NCBI RefSeq assembly: GCF_000745835.1
Contig: NZ_JQKB01000003.1
Location: 150,936-214,935, forward strand
Source of the DNA: Belnapia moabensis DSM 16746
GTDB lineage: Bacteria; Pseudomonadota; Alphaproteobacteria; Acetobacterales; Acetobacteraceae
Length of the DNA: 64,000 nt
Direction of reading: 5' to 3'
The notes under the pieces: model-generated
What the model was told of the DNA's origin: nothing
What the model saw: the letters and a program-made list of their open reading frames with translations, nothing else
Databases searched by the model: none
Program-made: the position numbers and the translations under genes
Shown: in pieces, positions 51,505-59,699 of the stretch
Position numbering within the stretch: position 1 is the first letter of the stretch
Layout: every line of letters starts with the position of its first letter

Positions 51505-52012
51505 CGCGGAGGGCCGCCACCACCCGGGTGATGCCTTGCTCCACCGGGCCCTCATTCATCACCCGGACCACATCGAGGCCGGGCGGCAGCGGGGCCTCCC
51601 GAGCGAGGCGAGCGGCGATGTCAGCCTCCGTCTCCCGGCCGCGGGCGGCAAGGCGGGCGGCCAGTACCGCCGGCGGGGCGGTGATCTCCAGCACCAGCAG
51701 GGGCATGCGCCGCGCGGCCTCGGCGAGGACGGTGCGGGAGAGGTTGGCGACCGCCACGCCGGGCGGCAACAGGGCCGGGATGCCGTAAAGCAGCCCATGC
51801 GCCTCCCACCAGAGGGCGAAGCGGCCGGCGGCGCGCTCGGCCTCGAATTCGGCGCGGTTCAGCGGACGGTGAGTCTCGCCGCCGGCCTCGGCGGGGCGGG
51901 TGATGCTGCGCTGGATGAAGTGGAAGCGCGGGTCACCGGCGAGGACGGTGCGGGCGCCCGCCATCAGCGTGTCCTTGCCCGCCCCGGAGGGCCCAACCAC
52001 ACCGACCAGCAT
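51494..52012 (-). CDS. phnN: Ribose 1,5-bisphosphate phosphokinase PhnN
   Basis: A 172-residue guanylate-kinase-like enzyme making PRPP from ribose 1,5-bisphosphate, which returns the C-P lyase sugar to nucleotide metabolism. Walker A is GPSGAGKDTL (8-17), then FIQRSITRPAEAGGETHRPL and FALWWEAHGLLYGIP are PhnN signatures. The ATG at 52012 (MLVGVVGP) is preferred; the frame runs on far upstream. It is convergent with the DUF1045 gene and not part of the plus-strand operon. Confidence 0.93.
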   Translation of the reverse strand: MLVGVVGPSGAGKDTLMAGARTVLAGDPRFHFIQRSITRPAEAGGETHRPLNRAEFEAERAAGRFALWWEAHGLLYGIPALLPPGVAVANLSRTVLAEAARRMPLLVLEITAPPAVLAARLAARGRETEADIAARLAREAPLPPGLDVVRVMNEGPVEQGITRVVAALRAIP

Positions 52013-52090
52013 GCTTGCCTTCCAGACCGATCGGGCCTTCTCTGCCTGTCCATTCGCCGTCACACAATGGCCCAGGGAGAGCGCCACAGC

Positions 52091-53872
52091 ATGTTCACGA
52101 CGCGGCCCGAGATCGCCGGCACCTTCGGCGCCGTCGCCACCACGCATTGGATCGCCTCGCAGGTCGGGATGTCCGTGCTGGAGCGGGGCGGCAATGCCTT
52201 CGACGCCGCCTGCGCCGCGGGCTTCACCCTGCAGATCGTCGAGCCGCATCTGAATGGGCCAGGAGGCGACTGTCCCATCATCCTGCACAGCGCGAAGCTC
52301 GGCGCGCAGCAGGTGATCTGCGGCCAGGGTCCGGCGCCGGCGGCTATGACGGTCGGCAAGTTGAAGGACGAGTTGGGCCTCGATATCGTGCCGGGGACGG
52401 GCTTCCTCTGCGCGCCCATCCCCGGCGCCTTCGATGCCTGGGCGCTGATGCTGCGAGACCACGGCACCTGGCGGCTGCGCGACGTGCTGGACTATGCCAT
52501 CGGCTATGCGGCGCGCGGGGCGCATGTGGTCGGGCGCATCTGCGCGACGATCGAGACGGTGCGGCCGCTCTTCGAGGCCGAGTGGAAGACCTCGGCCGCG
52601 CTGTGGCTGAGGGGGATCACGCCTGGCGGGCTCTACACCAACCCGGAACTGGCCGAGACCTATGCTCGGGTGGTACGCGAGGCGGAGGCGGCGAGCAGCG
52701 ACCGCGAGGGGCAGATCGAGGCGGCGCGGAACATCTGGTATGGCGGCTTCGTCGCCGAGGCGATCGACCGCTTCGGCCGTGAGTTCGCCGCCCTCGACAC
52801 CTCCGGCCGGCGGCATCACGCGTTGCTGACGGGGCAGGACATGGCCGGGTGGCGGGCGAGCGTGGAGCAGCCGCTCGCCGGCCAGTATCGCGGGCATACG
52901 GTGCTGAAATGCGGCCCATGGAGTCAGGGTCCGGCGATGTTGCAGACCCTTGCCCTGCTCGAAGGGTTCGACGTGGCGGGGATGGACCCGGTCGGCGTGG
53001 AGTTCGTCCATACCGTTGCCGAGGCCATGAAGCTGGCCTTCGCCGACCGCGAGGCCTTCTACGGCGATCCCGATTTCACCGATGTGCCGATGGGGACGCT
53101 GCTGTCTGCGGAGTACAATTCGGCGCGACGGACGCTGATCGGGCGTGAGGCGAACAACGAGTTCCGGCCGGGCTCGCCGGATGGCAGGACGCCGCGAACG
53201 GATTACGCGGCGGCGGTGCAGCGTGCCGGGGCGCTGACCATGGCAGCGGGCACGGGCGAACCGACCGTCTCCCGCCTCGGCGCTTCGGGCGGGGATACCT
53301 GCCATATCGACGCGATCGACCAATGGGGTAATTTCGTCAGCGCGACGCCTTCGGCAGGATGGCTGCAGAGTTCGCCGGCGATCCCCGGCCTCGGCTTCTG
53401 CCTCGGCTCGCGCTGCCAGATGTTCTGGCTCGACGAGACGCTGCCGAATGGGCTCCAGCCCGGCAAGCGGCCGCGGACGACGCTCTCGCCGAGCCTGGTG
53501 CTGCGCGAGGGCAAGCCCTGGATGAGCTTCGGCACACCTGGAGGCGAGCAGCAGGACCAGTGGCAGCCGATCATGCTGGCGCGGATGCTCGACCATGGCT
53601 TCGGCATCCAGCAGGCGATCGACCTGCCGAGCTTCCATAGCGAGCACTGGATCAGCAGCTTCTGGCCCCGTGGCGCCCGGCCGGGGAAGCTGGTGCTGGA
53701 GGGGCGCTACGCGTCGGCGGTGCTCGATGAGCTGACGGCCCGCGGCCATGCCGCCGAGATGGGCGGCGAATGGTCCGAAGGGCGGCTCACCGGCGCGCGG
53801 CTCGAGGCGGATGGCCAAATCCTCGCGGGTGCCAACCCGCGAGGCATGCAGGGTTATGCGGTGGGGCGGTAA
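52091..53872 (+). CDS. Gamma-glutamyltransferase-family protein
   Basis: A 593-residue Ntn-hydrolase-fold protein of the gamma-glutamyltransferase family. The N-terminal part has GMSVLERGGNAFDAACAAGF, EPHLNGPGGDCPII and later FVHTVAEAMKLAFADRE; the autocatalytic cleavage site is at Thr403 in GGDTCHIDAIDQWGNFVSATPS. The C-terminal TTLSPSLVLREGKPWMSFGTPGG is also typical. No signal peptide is seen, which suggests a cytoplasmic member such as a GGT-like acylase. The ATG at 52091 has AGGGAGA; an ATG at 52067 is possible. It is divergent from phnN. Confidence 0.9.
   Translation: MFTTRPEIAGTFGAVATTHWIASQVGMSVLERGGNAFDAACAAGFTLQIVEPHLNGPGGDCPIILHSAKLGAQQVICGQGPAPAAMTVGKLKDELGLDIVPGTGFLCAPIPGAFDAWALMLRDHGTWRLRDVLDYAIGYAARGAHVVGRICATIETVRPLFEAEWKTSAALWLRGITPGGLYTNPELAETYARVVREAEAASSDREGQIEAARNIWYGGFVAEAIDRFGREFAALDTSGRRHHALLTGQDMAGWRASVEQPLAGQYRGHTVLKCGPWSQGPAMLQTLALLEGFDVAGMDPVGVEFVHTVAEAMKLAFADREAFYGDPDFTDVPMGTLLSAEYNSARRTLIGREANNEFRPGSPDGRTPRTDYAAAVQRAGALTMAAGTGEPTVSRLGASGGDTCHIDAIDQWGNFVSATPSAGWLQSSPAIPGLGFCLGSRCQMFWLDETLPNGLQPGKRPRTTLSPSLVLREGKPWMSFGTPGGEQQDQWQPIMLARMLDHGFGIQQAIDLPSFHSEHWISSFWPRGARPGKLVLEGRYASAVLDELTARGHAAEMGGEWSEGRLTGARLEADGQILAGANPRGMQGYAVGR
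53821..53844. repeat. Perfect inverted repeat inside the gamma-glutamyltransferase-like gene
   Basis: CCTCGCGGGT and ACCCGCGAGG form a 10-bp stem with a GCCA loop in the last codons of the gene, 14 bases before the terminator-like hairpin at 53859. In mRNA this would be a second stable stem-loop, possibly protecting the 3' end. Confidence 0.6.
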
Positions 53873-53883
53873 GCCCCCACCGC
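53859..53883. terminator. Bidirectional hairpin between gamma-glutamyltransferase-like and ThDP-enzyme genes
   Basis: GCGGTGGGG and CCCCACCGC form a 9-bp stem with a 7-base loop. It spans the upstream gene's stop codon and ends 1 base before the convergent gene's stop (53885). It probably serves both transcripts. Confidence 0.6.
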
Positions 53884-53884
53884 C

Positions 53885-55639
53885 TTACCGTGTCCGCGGC
53901 CCGACGCGCCGCGGCGCCGGCACTCGCGCCGGTTGCGCCGCGGGCGCCTTCGCCGCCGCCTTGCGCGCCTGCTCGCGGAGCTGGGCGATGGTCGAGCGGT
54001 TGGTCACCTGCTCCGGATTGGTCCGCACCTCGATCACTGCCGGCTTGCCAGAGGCGATGGCGCGCTGGACGGCGGGCACCAGCTCTTCCGTTGCCTCCAC
54101 CACCTCGCCATGGCCGCCGAAGCTTTCGATGAATTTCGCGAAGTCCGGGTTGGTCAGCGTGGTGGCGGAGACGCGGCCCGGGTAGTGCCGCTCCTGGTGC
54201 ATGCGGATCGTGCCGTACATCTGGTTATTGAAGACCAGGATGATCGGGTTAACCGAGTGGTGGAAGGCGGTGGCGATCTCCTGGCCCGTCATCAGGAAGC
54301 CGCCATCGCCGACGAAGGAGATCACCGTCCGCCCCGGATGGACGATTTTGGCGCCGATCGCGGCCGGCACGCTGTAGCCCATTGCACCGTTGGTCGGGCC
54401 GAGGAAGTCCTGGCCTTCCGAGACATGCATGAAGCGCGTCGGCCAAGTGGCGAAATTGCCGGCATCGGTGGTGAAGATGGTGTCGGGCGGCAGTGCCTTC
54501 TCCAGCGCCTGGAGCGCGACGGCGAGGTTGAGCGGGCCCTCGTACTCGCCGGGCTCGGCTTGTGCCTCTCGCGCCGCGCGAAGCTCGGCGCGCCAGCCCG
54601 ACCAGGCCGGGCTGGCGACGGGCGGCATGGCCTTGGCGGCGGCGGCGAAGGCGTTCATGTCCGTGGTGATGCCGAGCGCCGGGCGATAGACGCGGCCGAT
54701 CTCCGACTGGTCGGGGTAGGCATGGATGATCGGCGTGCCGCCGGCCATGTCGAAGAGGGTGTAGCCCTGCGAGACGGTTTCGCCGATGCGGGTGCCGATG
54801 GCGAGGAAGAGATCGCTTTCCTTCGCCTTCGCCACCAGCGTCGCATCGGCGCCGACGCCGAGGTCGCCGACGAAATTCGGCAGCGTGTTGTCATAGAGGC
54901 CCTGGCGGCGGAAGCTGACCGCGACGGGGATGTCGTTGGCGCGAAGGAAGTCGCGGATGTCGGCGCGGCCTTCCGGCGTCCAGCCGCCGCCACCGCCGAG
55001 CACGGCGAGCGGGCGCTTCGCGCCAGCCAACATCGCCATCATTCGCTCCATCGCGGCGGGCGAGGGATGCGCAGGGGCGACCTGGGCGGGGCCGATATCG
55101 GGCACCGCCACCATCTCCTTCTGCATTTCCTCGGAAATCGCCACCACCACCGGGCCGGGGCGGCCTGAGGTGGCGACATCGAAGGCATGGGCCATCAGCT
55201 CCGGGATTCGCGCGGCGTCGTCAATCTGCGTGACCCACTTGGCGAGGGGCGCGAACATCTTTCGGTAATCGACCTCCTGGAAGCTCTCCCGGTCGGTCTC
55301 CTCGAAGGGAATCTGGCCGATCAGCAGCACCAGCGGCGTCGAATCCTGGAAGGCGACATGCACGCCGATCGCGGCATGGCAGGCGCCCGGGCCACGGGTG
55401 ACGATGGCGACGCCGGGCTTGCCAGTCAGCTTGCCATAGGCTTCTGCCATATGGACGGCACCGGCCTCGAACCGGCAGGTGACGAGCTGGATGCGGTTGC
55501 GCTGGGCATAGAGCCCGTCGAGCAGGTCGAGATAGCTCTCGCCGGGCACGCAGAAGGCGTGGCTGACGCCTTGTGCCACCAGCGCATCAGCCAGGATATG
55601 CCCGCCGAGCCGCGCCTCGGTTCGCCTTGCCTGCGTCAT
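53885..55639 (-). CDS. Thiamine-diphosphate-dependent enzyme (acetolactate synthase large-subunit-like)
   Basis: A 584-residue ThDP enzyme with the three-domain PYR/central/PP layout. The activating Glu58 is in TCRFEAGAVHMAEAYGK, GPGACHAAIGVHVAFQDSTPLVLLIGQ follows, and the ThDP-Mg site is VGDGGFLMTGQEI with the closing Asn in VFNNQMYGT. The C terminus is a basic Ala/Pro tail (AAKAPAAQPARVPAPRR) not typical of IlvB. No small regulatory subunit gene is adjacent, so a catabolic ThDP lyase/decarboxylase is as likely as acetolactate synthase. Confidence 0.88.
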   Translation of the reverse strand: MTQARRTEARLGGHILADALVAQGVSHAFCVPGESYLDLLDGLYAQRNRIQLVTCRFEAGAVHMAEAYGKLTGKPGVAIVTRGPGACHAAIGVHVAFQDSTPLVLLIGQIPFEETDRESFQEVDYRKMFAPLAKWVTQIDDAARIPELMAHAFDVATSGRPGPVVVAISEEMQKEMVAVPDIGPAQVAPAHPSPAAMERMMAMLAGAKRPLAVLGGGGGWTPEGRADIRDFLRANDIPVAVSFRRQGLYDNTLPNFVGDLGVGADATLVAKAKESDLFLAIGTRIGETVSQGYTLFDMAGGTPIIHAYPDQSEIGRVYRPALGITTDMNAFAAAAKAMPPVASPAWSGWRAELRAAREAQAEPGEYEGPLNLAVALQALEKALPPDTIFTTDAGNFATWPTRFMHVSEGQDFLGPTNGAMGYSVPAAIGAKIVHPGRTVISFVGDGGFLMTGQEIATAFHHSVNPIILVFNNQMYGTIRMHQERHYPGRVSATTLTNPDFAKFIESFGGHGEVVEATEELVPAVQRAIASGKPAVIEVRTNPEQVTNRSTIAQLREQARKAAAKAPAAQPARVPAPRRVGPRTR

Positions 55640-55696
55640 GCCCTGGTCTCCGTCCCCTCTCGTGGCGCGCGACCATAGCGAGGCCGCGCGCGCGCG

Positions 55697-57277
55697 TCAC
55701 CCTGCGCCGAGGGCGCCGCTCGCCGTGCCGGCATGCATCTGCCGCAGCTCGCGCTTCAGAAGCTTGCCGGCGGTGTTCTTCGGCAGCGACTCGGCGATGA
55801 TGATGCGCTTCGGAAGCTTGTAGGGGGCAAGCAGCCCGCGCGCATGGGCGAGCAGCACGGCCTCGATGTCGGGCGGGGCATCGGCACGCGGGACGACGAC
55901 GGCGGCGACGGCCTCGATCCATTTCGGGTCGGGCACCGCGATGACGGCGACCTCGGCGACGGCAGGATGGGTGAAGAGAGCCTCCTCCACCTCGCGGCTC
56001 GCCACCAGCACTCCACCCGTGTTGATGAGGTCCTTGGTGCGGTCAACGATGGCTAGGTAGCCCTCCTCGTCGATGGTCGCCACGTCGCCGCTGTGGAACC
56101 AGCCGCCCTCGAAGGCGCGCGCCGTCTCCTCCGGCATGTTCCAGTAGCCGAGCAGGAGCTGCGGCGAGCGGTGCACGACCTCGCCACGCTCGCCGGGGGC
56201 TACGTCACGCATGTCCGGGTCGACGACGCGGGTGTCGACGTTGAGCACGGGGCGGCCGATGGAGCCGGGGCGGGCCTCGTGCTCCTCCGGGCGGAGGACG
56301 GTCGCCAGCGGGGCGATCTCGGTCTGGCCGTAGCAGTTGTAGGGGCGTGAGCCGGGGAGGCGGGCACGCAGCTCCTGCAGCACGGGCACGGGCATGATGC
56401 TAGCGCCGTAATAGACCTTGCGAAGACAGGAAAGATCGCGGGCACCGAAATCCGGGTGCTGCAGCAGCGTGATCCAGACCGTCGGCGGGGCAAAGAAGGC
56501 GGTTATGCGCTCGCGCTCGATCAGCTCGAGGCAGGTGGCGGCGACGGGGGCGTCGATTAGCAGGGTCGGGATGCCAGCGAGGAGCTGCGGCATAGTGAAG
56601 GCGTGCATCTGCGCCGTGTGATAGAGCGGCAGCGCGGCGAGCGAGCGGTCGTCGCGCTGCATTTCCAGCTCGATGATGCAGCTGGCGTACTCGGCGAGCA
56701 GGCCGCGATGCGACATCATCGCGCCCTTCGGGGCGCCGGTGGTGCCGGAGGTGTACATGATCTGGACCAGATCCTCGTCCAGCACCGCCTCGCCCAGCGG
56801 CTCGTCCCGGTCCCAGCGTGCGTCGAGTGCGGCGGCGAGGATGTCGAGTGGCCCCTCCCCGGCATCGATGGTGCCGCCGCGGACCTGCGGCACGGCGGCG
56901 CGGGCGGCCTCGGCGGTGGCGGCCAGCGCTGGCTGGTGCAGCAGCAGCGCGGCGCCGGACTGGCGGAGGACGTACTCGACCTCCTTCAGCGTCAGGGCGA
57001 AGTTGATCGGCACATGCACGAGCCCGGCCCGAGCGCAGCCGAGCCAGAGCAGCAGATAGGCATCGGAATTGCGACCATAGGCGACGACGCGGTCGCCCGG
57101 CGCGAGGCCTGAGGCCAGCAGGCAGCGGCCGATGCGGGAGGCGGCCTGGTCCAGGCTTGCATAGCTCCAGGCGCGATCGGCATAGCGGAGTGCCTGGCGG
57201 TCGCGGAAACGGCCCGCCGCACGCCCCAGCGCGTCGCCAATGGTGTTGCGCCGGGCGCGTGCGCCTGTCTCGGTCAT
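55697..57277 (-). CDS. AMP-dependent acyl-CoA synthetase/ligase
   Basis: A 526-residue ANL-superfamily ligase that activates a carboxylic acid as acyl-CoA. Motif I is MYTSGTTGAPKGAMMSHRG, the adenylate-binding region is NCYGQTEIAPLATV, then GWFHSGDVATIDEEGYLAIVDRTKDLI and the catalytic Lys in PKNTAGKLLKREL. The substrate cannot be deduced. It lies 57 bases upstream of the ThDP enzyme gene on the same strand and may be co-transcribed with it. Its ribosome-binding sequence GGGGAGG is inside a hairpin. Confidence 0.92.
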   Translation of the reverse strand: MTETGARARRNTIGDALGRAAGRFRDRQALRYADRAWSYASLDQAASRIGRCLLASGLAPGDRVVAYGRNSDAYLLLWLGCARAGLVHVPINFALTLKEVEYVLRQSGAALLLHQPALAATAEAARAAVPQVRGGTIDAGEGPLDILAAALDARWDRDEPLGEAVLDEDLVQIMYTSGTTGAPKGAMMSHRGLLAEYASCIIELEMQRDDRSLAALPLYHTAQMHAFTMPQLLAGIPTLLIDAPVAATCLELIERERITAFFAPPTVWITLLQHPDFGARDLSCLRKVYYGASIMPVPVLQELRARLPGSRPYNCYGQTEIAPLATVLRPEEHEARPGSIGRPVLNVDTRVVDPDMRDVAPGERGEVVHRSPQLLLGYWNMPEETARAFEGGWFHSGDVATIDEEGYLAIVDRTKDLINTGGVLVASREVEEALFTHPAVAEVAVIAVPDPKWIEAVAAVVVPRADAPPDIEAVLLAHARGLLAPYKLPKRIIIAESLPKNTAGKLLKRELRQMHAGTASGALGAG

Positions 57278-57283
57278 GGAATC

Positions 57284-57304
57284 CTCCCCGTCATTGACGG
57301 GGAG
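57284..57304 (-). terminator. Palindrome over the acyl-CoA ligase ribosome-binding site
   Basis: CTCCCCGTCA and TGACGGGGAG form an almost unbroken palindrome centred on one base, 7 to 27 bases upstream of the ligase ATG and 6 bases after the osmC stop on the same strand. The transcribed strand's GGGGAGG ribosome-binding sequence lies in the stem. It may terminate osmC transcription or shield the ligase start. Confidence 0.5.
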
Positions 57305-57310
57305 TGTAGC

Positions 57311-57745
57311 CTAGGATTCCAGAGTGGCGTCGAGGGTGATGCTGGCGTTCAGCACCTTGGAGACCGGGCAGCCGGCCTTGGCGGCGTCGGCAAGCTTCTG
57401 GAACTCCTCCTGAGACAGGCCAGGAACCTTGGCCTTCAGCGTCAGCGCCACCGCGGCGATCTTCCAGCCGGCGCCTTCCTGCTCGAGCGAGACCTTGGCT
57501 GAGGTATCGAGCGCCTGCGGCTCGTGCCCGGCGCCAGAGAGCTGGAAGGCCAGCGCCATGGTGAAGCAGCCGGCATGGGCGGCGGCGATCAGCTCCTCCG
57601 GGTTGGTGCCGGGGCCGTTCTCGAAGCGGGTCTTGAAGCCGTACTGGCTGTCCTTCAGCACGCCCGACTGGGTGGTGAGGCTGCCAGTGCCTTCCTTGCC
57701 GGTGCCCTGCCAATGCGCGCTGGCGCTGCGGTGGATGCTGGCCAT
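57311..57745 (-). CDS. OsmC-family organic hydroperoxide reductase
   Basis: A 144-residue OsmC/Ohr-family peroxidase. Catalytic Cys60 is in AAAHAGCFTMALAF and Cys126 in AKAGCPVSKVL, the two-Cys arrangement of OsmC. MASIHRSASAHWQGTGKEGTG is the OsmC (rather than Ohr) start. A GGAGAGGAGAG ribosome-binding region precedes the ATG at 57745. It probably protects against organic hydroperoxides under stress. Confidence 0.93.
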   Translation of the reverse strand: MASIHRSASAHWQGTGKEGTGSLTTQSGVLKDSQYGFKTRFENGPGTNPEELIAAAHAGCFTMALAFQLSGAGHEPQALDTSAKVSLEQEGAGWKIAAVALTLKAKVPGLSQEEFQKLADAAKAGCPVSKVLNASITLDATLES

Positions 57746-57821
57746 GAACTCTCTCCTCTCCTTGTTGCGGGAGAGGAGATAGGACGCCACGCCGCCGGTT
57801 CCAGCCTCCGGCGATCGCGCC

Positions 57822-58502
57822 TCATTCGGCGGCGGGCACGTTCAGCTGCCGCTGCTGGCCCCGCAGCATGGCCATCTCGTTCCGCAGCATGGCAACCTCG
57901 GCGCGCAGCTCGGCCAGTTCCTCCCCCACCGGGTCGCAAGGGGCGTCGAGCAGCCCGTAGCCGGGGCTCGGCGCGCGGCGAGGCGCGAGGATGCGGTGTT
58001 CCTGCGGCGGGCGGGCGGGAATGCCGACCACCGTCTCGCCAGCCGGGACCTCGGCCACGACGACGGCATTGGCGCCGATGCGGGCATTGTCGCCGATGCG
58101 GATGGGGCCGAGTACCTGCGCACCGGCGCCGATCGCCACGCCGTTGCCGATGGTCGGATGGCGCTTGCCTGGCTGGCCGGACAGGCCACCGAGCGTGACG
58201 CCGTGATAGATCAGTACGTCGTCGCCGATCTCCGCCGTCTCGCCAATGACGACGCCCATGCCGTGGTCGATGAAGAGCCGCTTGCCGATTGTGGCGCCGG
58301 GATGGATTTCGATGCCGGTGATGAAGCGGTTGGTGTGCGACACGGCGCGCGCCATCGTGCGCAAGCCCATGCGGTAGAACCGATGGGCGAGGCGATGGAA
58401 CAGCACCGCATGCAGCCCGGCATAGCAGGTCACGGCCTCGATCCAGGTCGGGCGGGCCGGGTCACGCGCCCGGATGGTGCGAGCGAGGTCGAGGAGTTCC
58501 AT
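57822..58502 (-). CDS. cysE: Serine O-acetyltransferase with C-terminal coiled coil
   Basis: A 226-residue left-handed beta-helix acyltransferase making O-acetylserine for cysteine synthesis. [44 protein letters not shown] carries the hexapeptide repeats and catalytic His-Asp; [22 protein letters not shown] and [21 protein letters not shown] follow. The last 45 residues include a leucine/methionine heptad-like helix ([20 protein letters not shown]) instead of the usual short tail. The protein lacks much of the N-terminal domain of enterobacterial CysE. It is 9 bases downstream of cysK. Confidence 0.93.
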   Translation of the reverse strand: MELLDLARTIRARDPARPTWIEAVTCYAGLHAVLFHRLAHRFYRMGLRTMARAVSHTNRFITGIEIHPGATIGKRLFIDHGMGVVIGETAEIGDDVLIYHGVTLGGLSGQPGKRHPTIGNGVAIGAGAQVLGPIRIGDNARIGANAVVVAEVPAGETVVGIPARPPQEHRILAPRRAPSPGYGLLDAPCDPVGEELAELRAEVAMLRNEMAMLRGQQRQLNVPAAE

Positions 58503-58511
58503 GGTCTGCCC

Positions 58512-59555
58512 CTATTCGAGCCAGGTTGGCACCGGCAGGCCGCGCTCGCGCAAGAACGCCGGGTTGAAGATCTTGCTTTGATAGCGCGCTCCACCATCGC
58601 AAAGGATAGTGACGATGGTGTGACCCGGCCCCATCTGCCGCGCGACCGCGATCGCTGCCGCGACATTGATGCCGGCGGAACCGCCAACCGAGATGCCTTC
58701 ACGGAGTTGCAGGTCATAGACCTGCTCCAGCGCCACCGGGTCGGTCACCTGTACAGCATCGTCGATGAGGGAGCGTCCCTGCTCCAGGTTGCCTGGCACG
58801 GTCGAGGCCTGGCCGATGCCCTCGGTGATCGAGTTGCCCTCGGCCTTCACCTCGCCGGTCTTCACCCAGCTGTAAAGGCCGCTTCCCATCGGGTCGGCGA
58901 GGACGATGCGGATGTCCGGCTTCTTCGCCTTCAGCGCGCGGGCGACACCGGCCAGCGTGCCGCCGGTGCCGCAGGCGCAGGTGAAGGCGTCGATGCGGCC
59001 GCCGGTCTGTTCCCAGATCTCGGGACCTGTCGTTTCCTCATGCGCCGCGGCATTGGCGAGGTTGCCGAACTGGTTGGCCCAGACCACGCGCTTACCCTCG
59101 GCGGCCAGCTCCTCCGCGATGCGGCGCGAGGTGTGCACGTAGTGCCCGGGGTCGCGATAGGGCTTCGGCGGAATCAGGCGGAGATCGGCGCCGATCATGC
59201 GGAGGAAGTCGAGCTTCTCCTTCGCCTGCGTCTCCGGCACGACGATGATCGAGCGGTAGCCGCGGGCATTGGCGACGAGGGTCAGGCCGATGCCGGTATT
59301 GCCGGCGGTGCCCTCGACCACGATGCCGGGCTCGCCGGGGATAAGCTGGCCACGGCGTTCCGCATCCTCGATGATGCCGAGACCGGCGCGGTCCTTCACG
59401 CTGCCGCCGGGCTGCATGAATTCCGCCTTGCCAAGGATCTCGCAGCCCGTTGCCGCGCTGGCACGGCCGAGACGGATGAGGGGCGTGTTGCCGATGGCGC
59501 CGGCAAGGCCGTCCACGGTTCGGGCCGTCATTCGGGCGGGCGGCGTGGGGCTCAT
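58512..59555 (-). CDS. cysK: Cysteine synthase A
   Basis: A 347-residue PLP enzyme making cysteine from O-acetylserine and sulfide. The PLP Lys is Lys54 (MQPGGSVKDRAGLG), the substrate loop is EGTAGNTGIGL, the phosphate-binding loop is CACGTGGTLAG and the C-terminal Ser motif is VGGSAGINVAAA. The substrate-loop Thr-Ala replaces the commoner Thr-Ser. It is co-oriented with cysE, which follows after 9 bases; an ATG 24 bases downstream is an alternative start. Confidence 0.94.
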   Translation of the reverse strand: MSPTPPARMTARTVDGLAGAIGNTPLIRLGRASAATGCEILGKAEFMQPGGSVKDRAGLGIIEDAERRGQLIPGEPGIVVEGTAGNTGIGLTLVANARGYRSIIVVPETQAKEKLDFLRMIGADLRLIPPKPYRDPGHYVHTSRRIAEELAAEGKRVVWANQFGNLANAAAHEETTGPEIWEQTGGRIDAFTCACGTGGTLAGVARALKAKKPDIRIVLADPMGSGLYSWVKTGEVKAEGNSITEGIGQASTVPGNLEQGRSLIDDAVQVTDPVALEQVYDLQLREGISVGGSAGINVAAAIAVARQMGPGHTIVTILCDGGARYQSKIFNPAFLRERGLPVPTWLE

Positions 59556-59679
59556 GGCAATTCCGTCTCCTGGCGTTGGGCTGATCTGCGCGCGGCCCGG
59601 GGTTTGATTCAAGAGGGGCTGGCGACATTGCGATTCCGCATCGGGCAGTTGGAGATTGACCGAGGGGGCATCCGCGCAG

Positions 59680-59694
59680 GAACATAAGACGAAC
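59680..59694 (+). promoter_or_regulatory. LexA box upstream of imuA
   Basis: GAAC-N7-GAAC, the alphaproteobacterial LexA operator (GTTC-N7-GTTC read on the other strand), ends 5 bases before the imuA ATG. Perfect spacing and position over the ribosome-binding region support direct SOS control. Confidence 0.8.
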
Positions 59695-59699
59695 CCAAC

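Noticed and set aside
51494..53818. A 774-codon minus-strand frame that reads phnN plus a long N-terminal extension
   Set aside because: The extension is antisense to the gamma-glutamyltransferase-like gene; PhnN begins at MLVGVVGP (52012), so the rest is a shadow frame.
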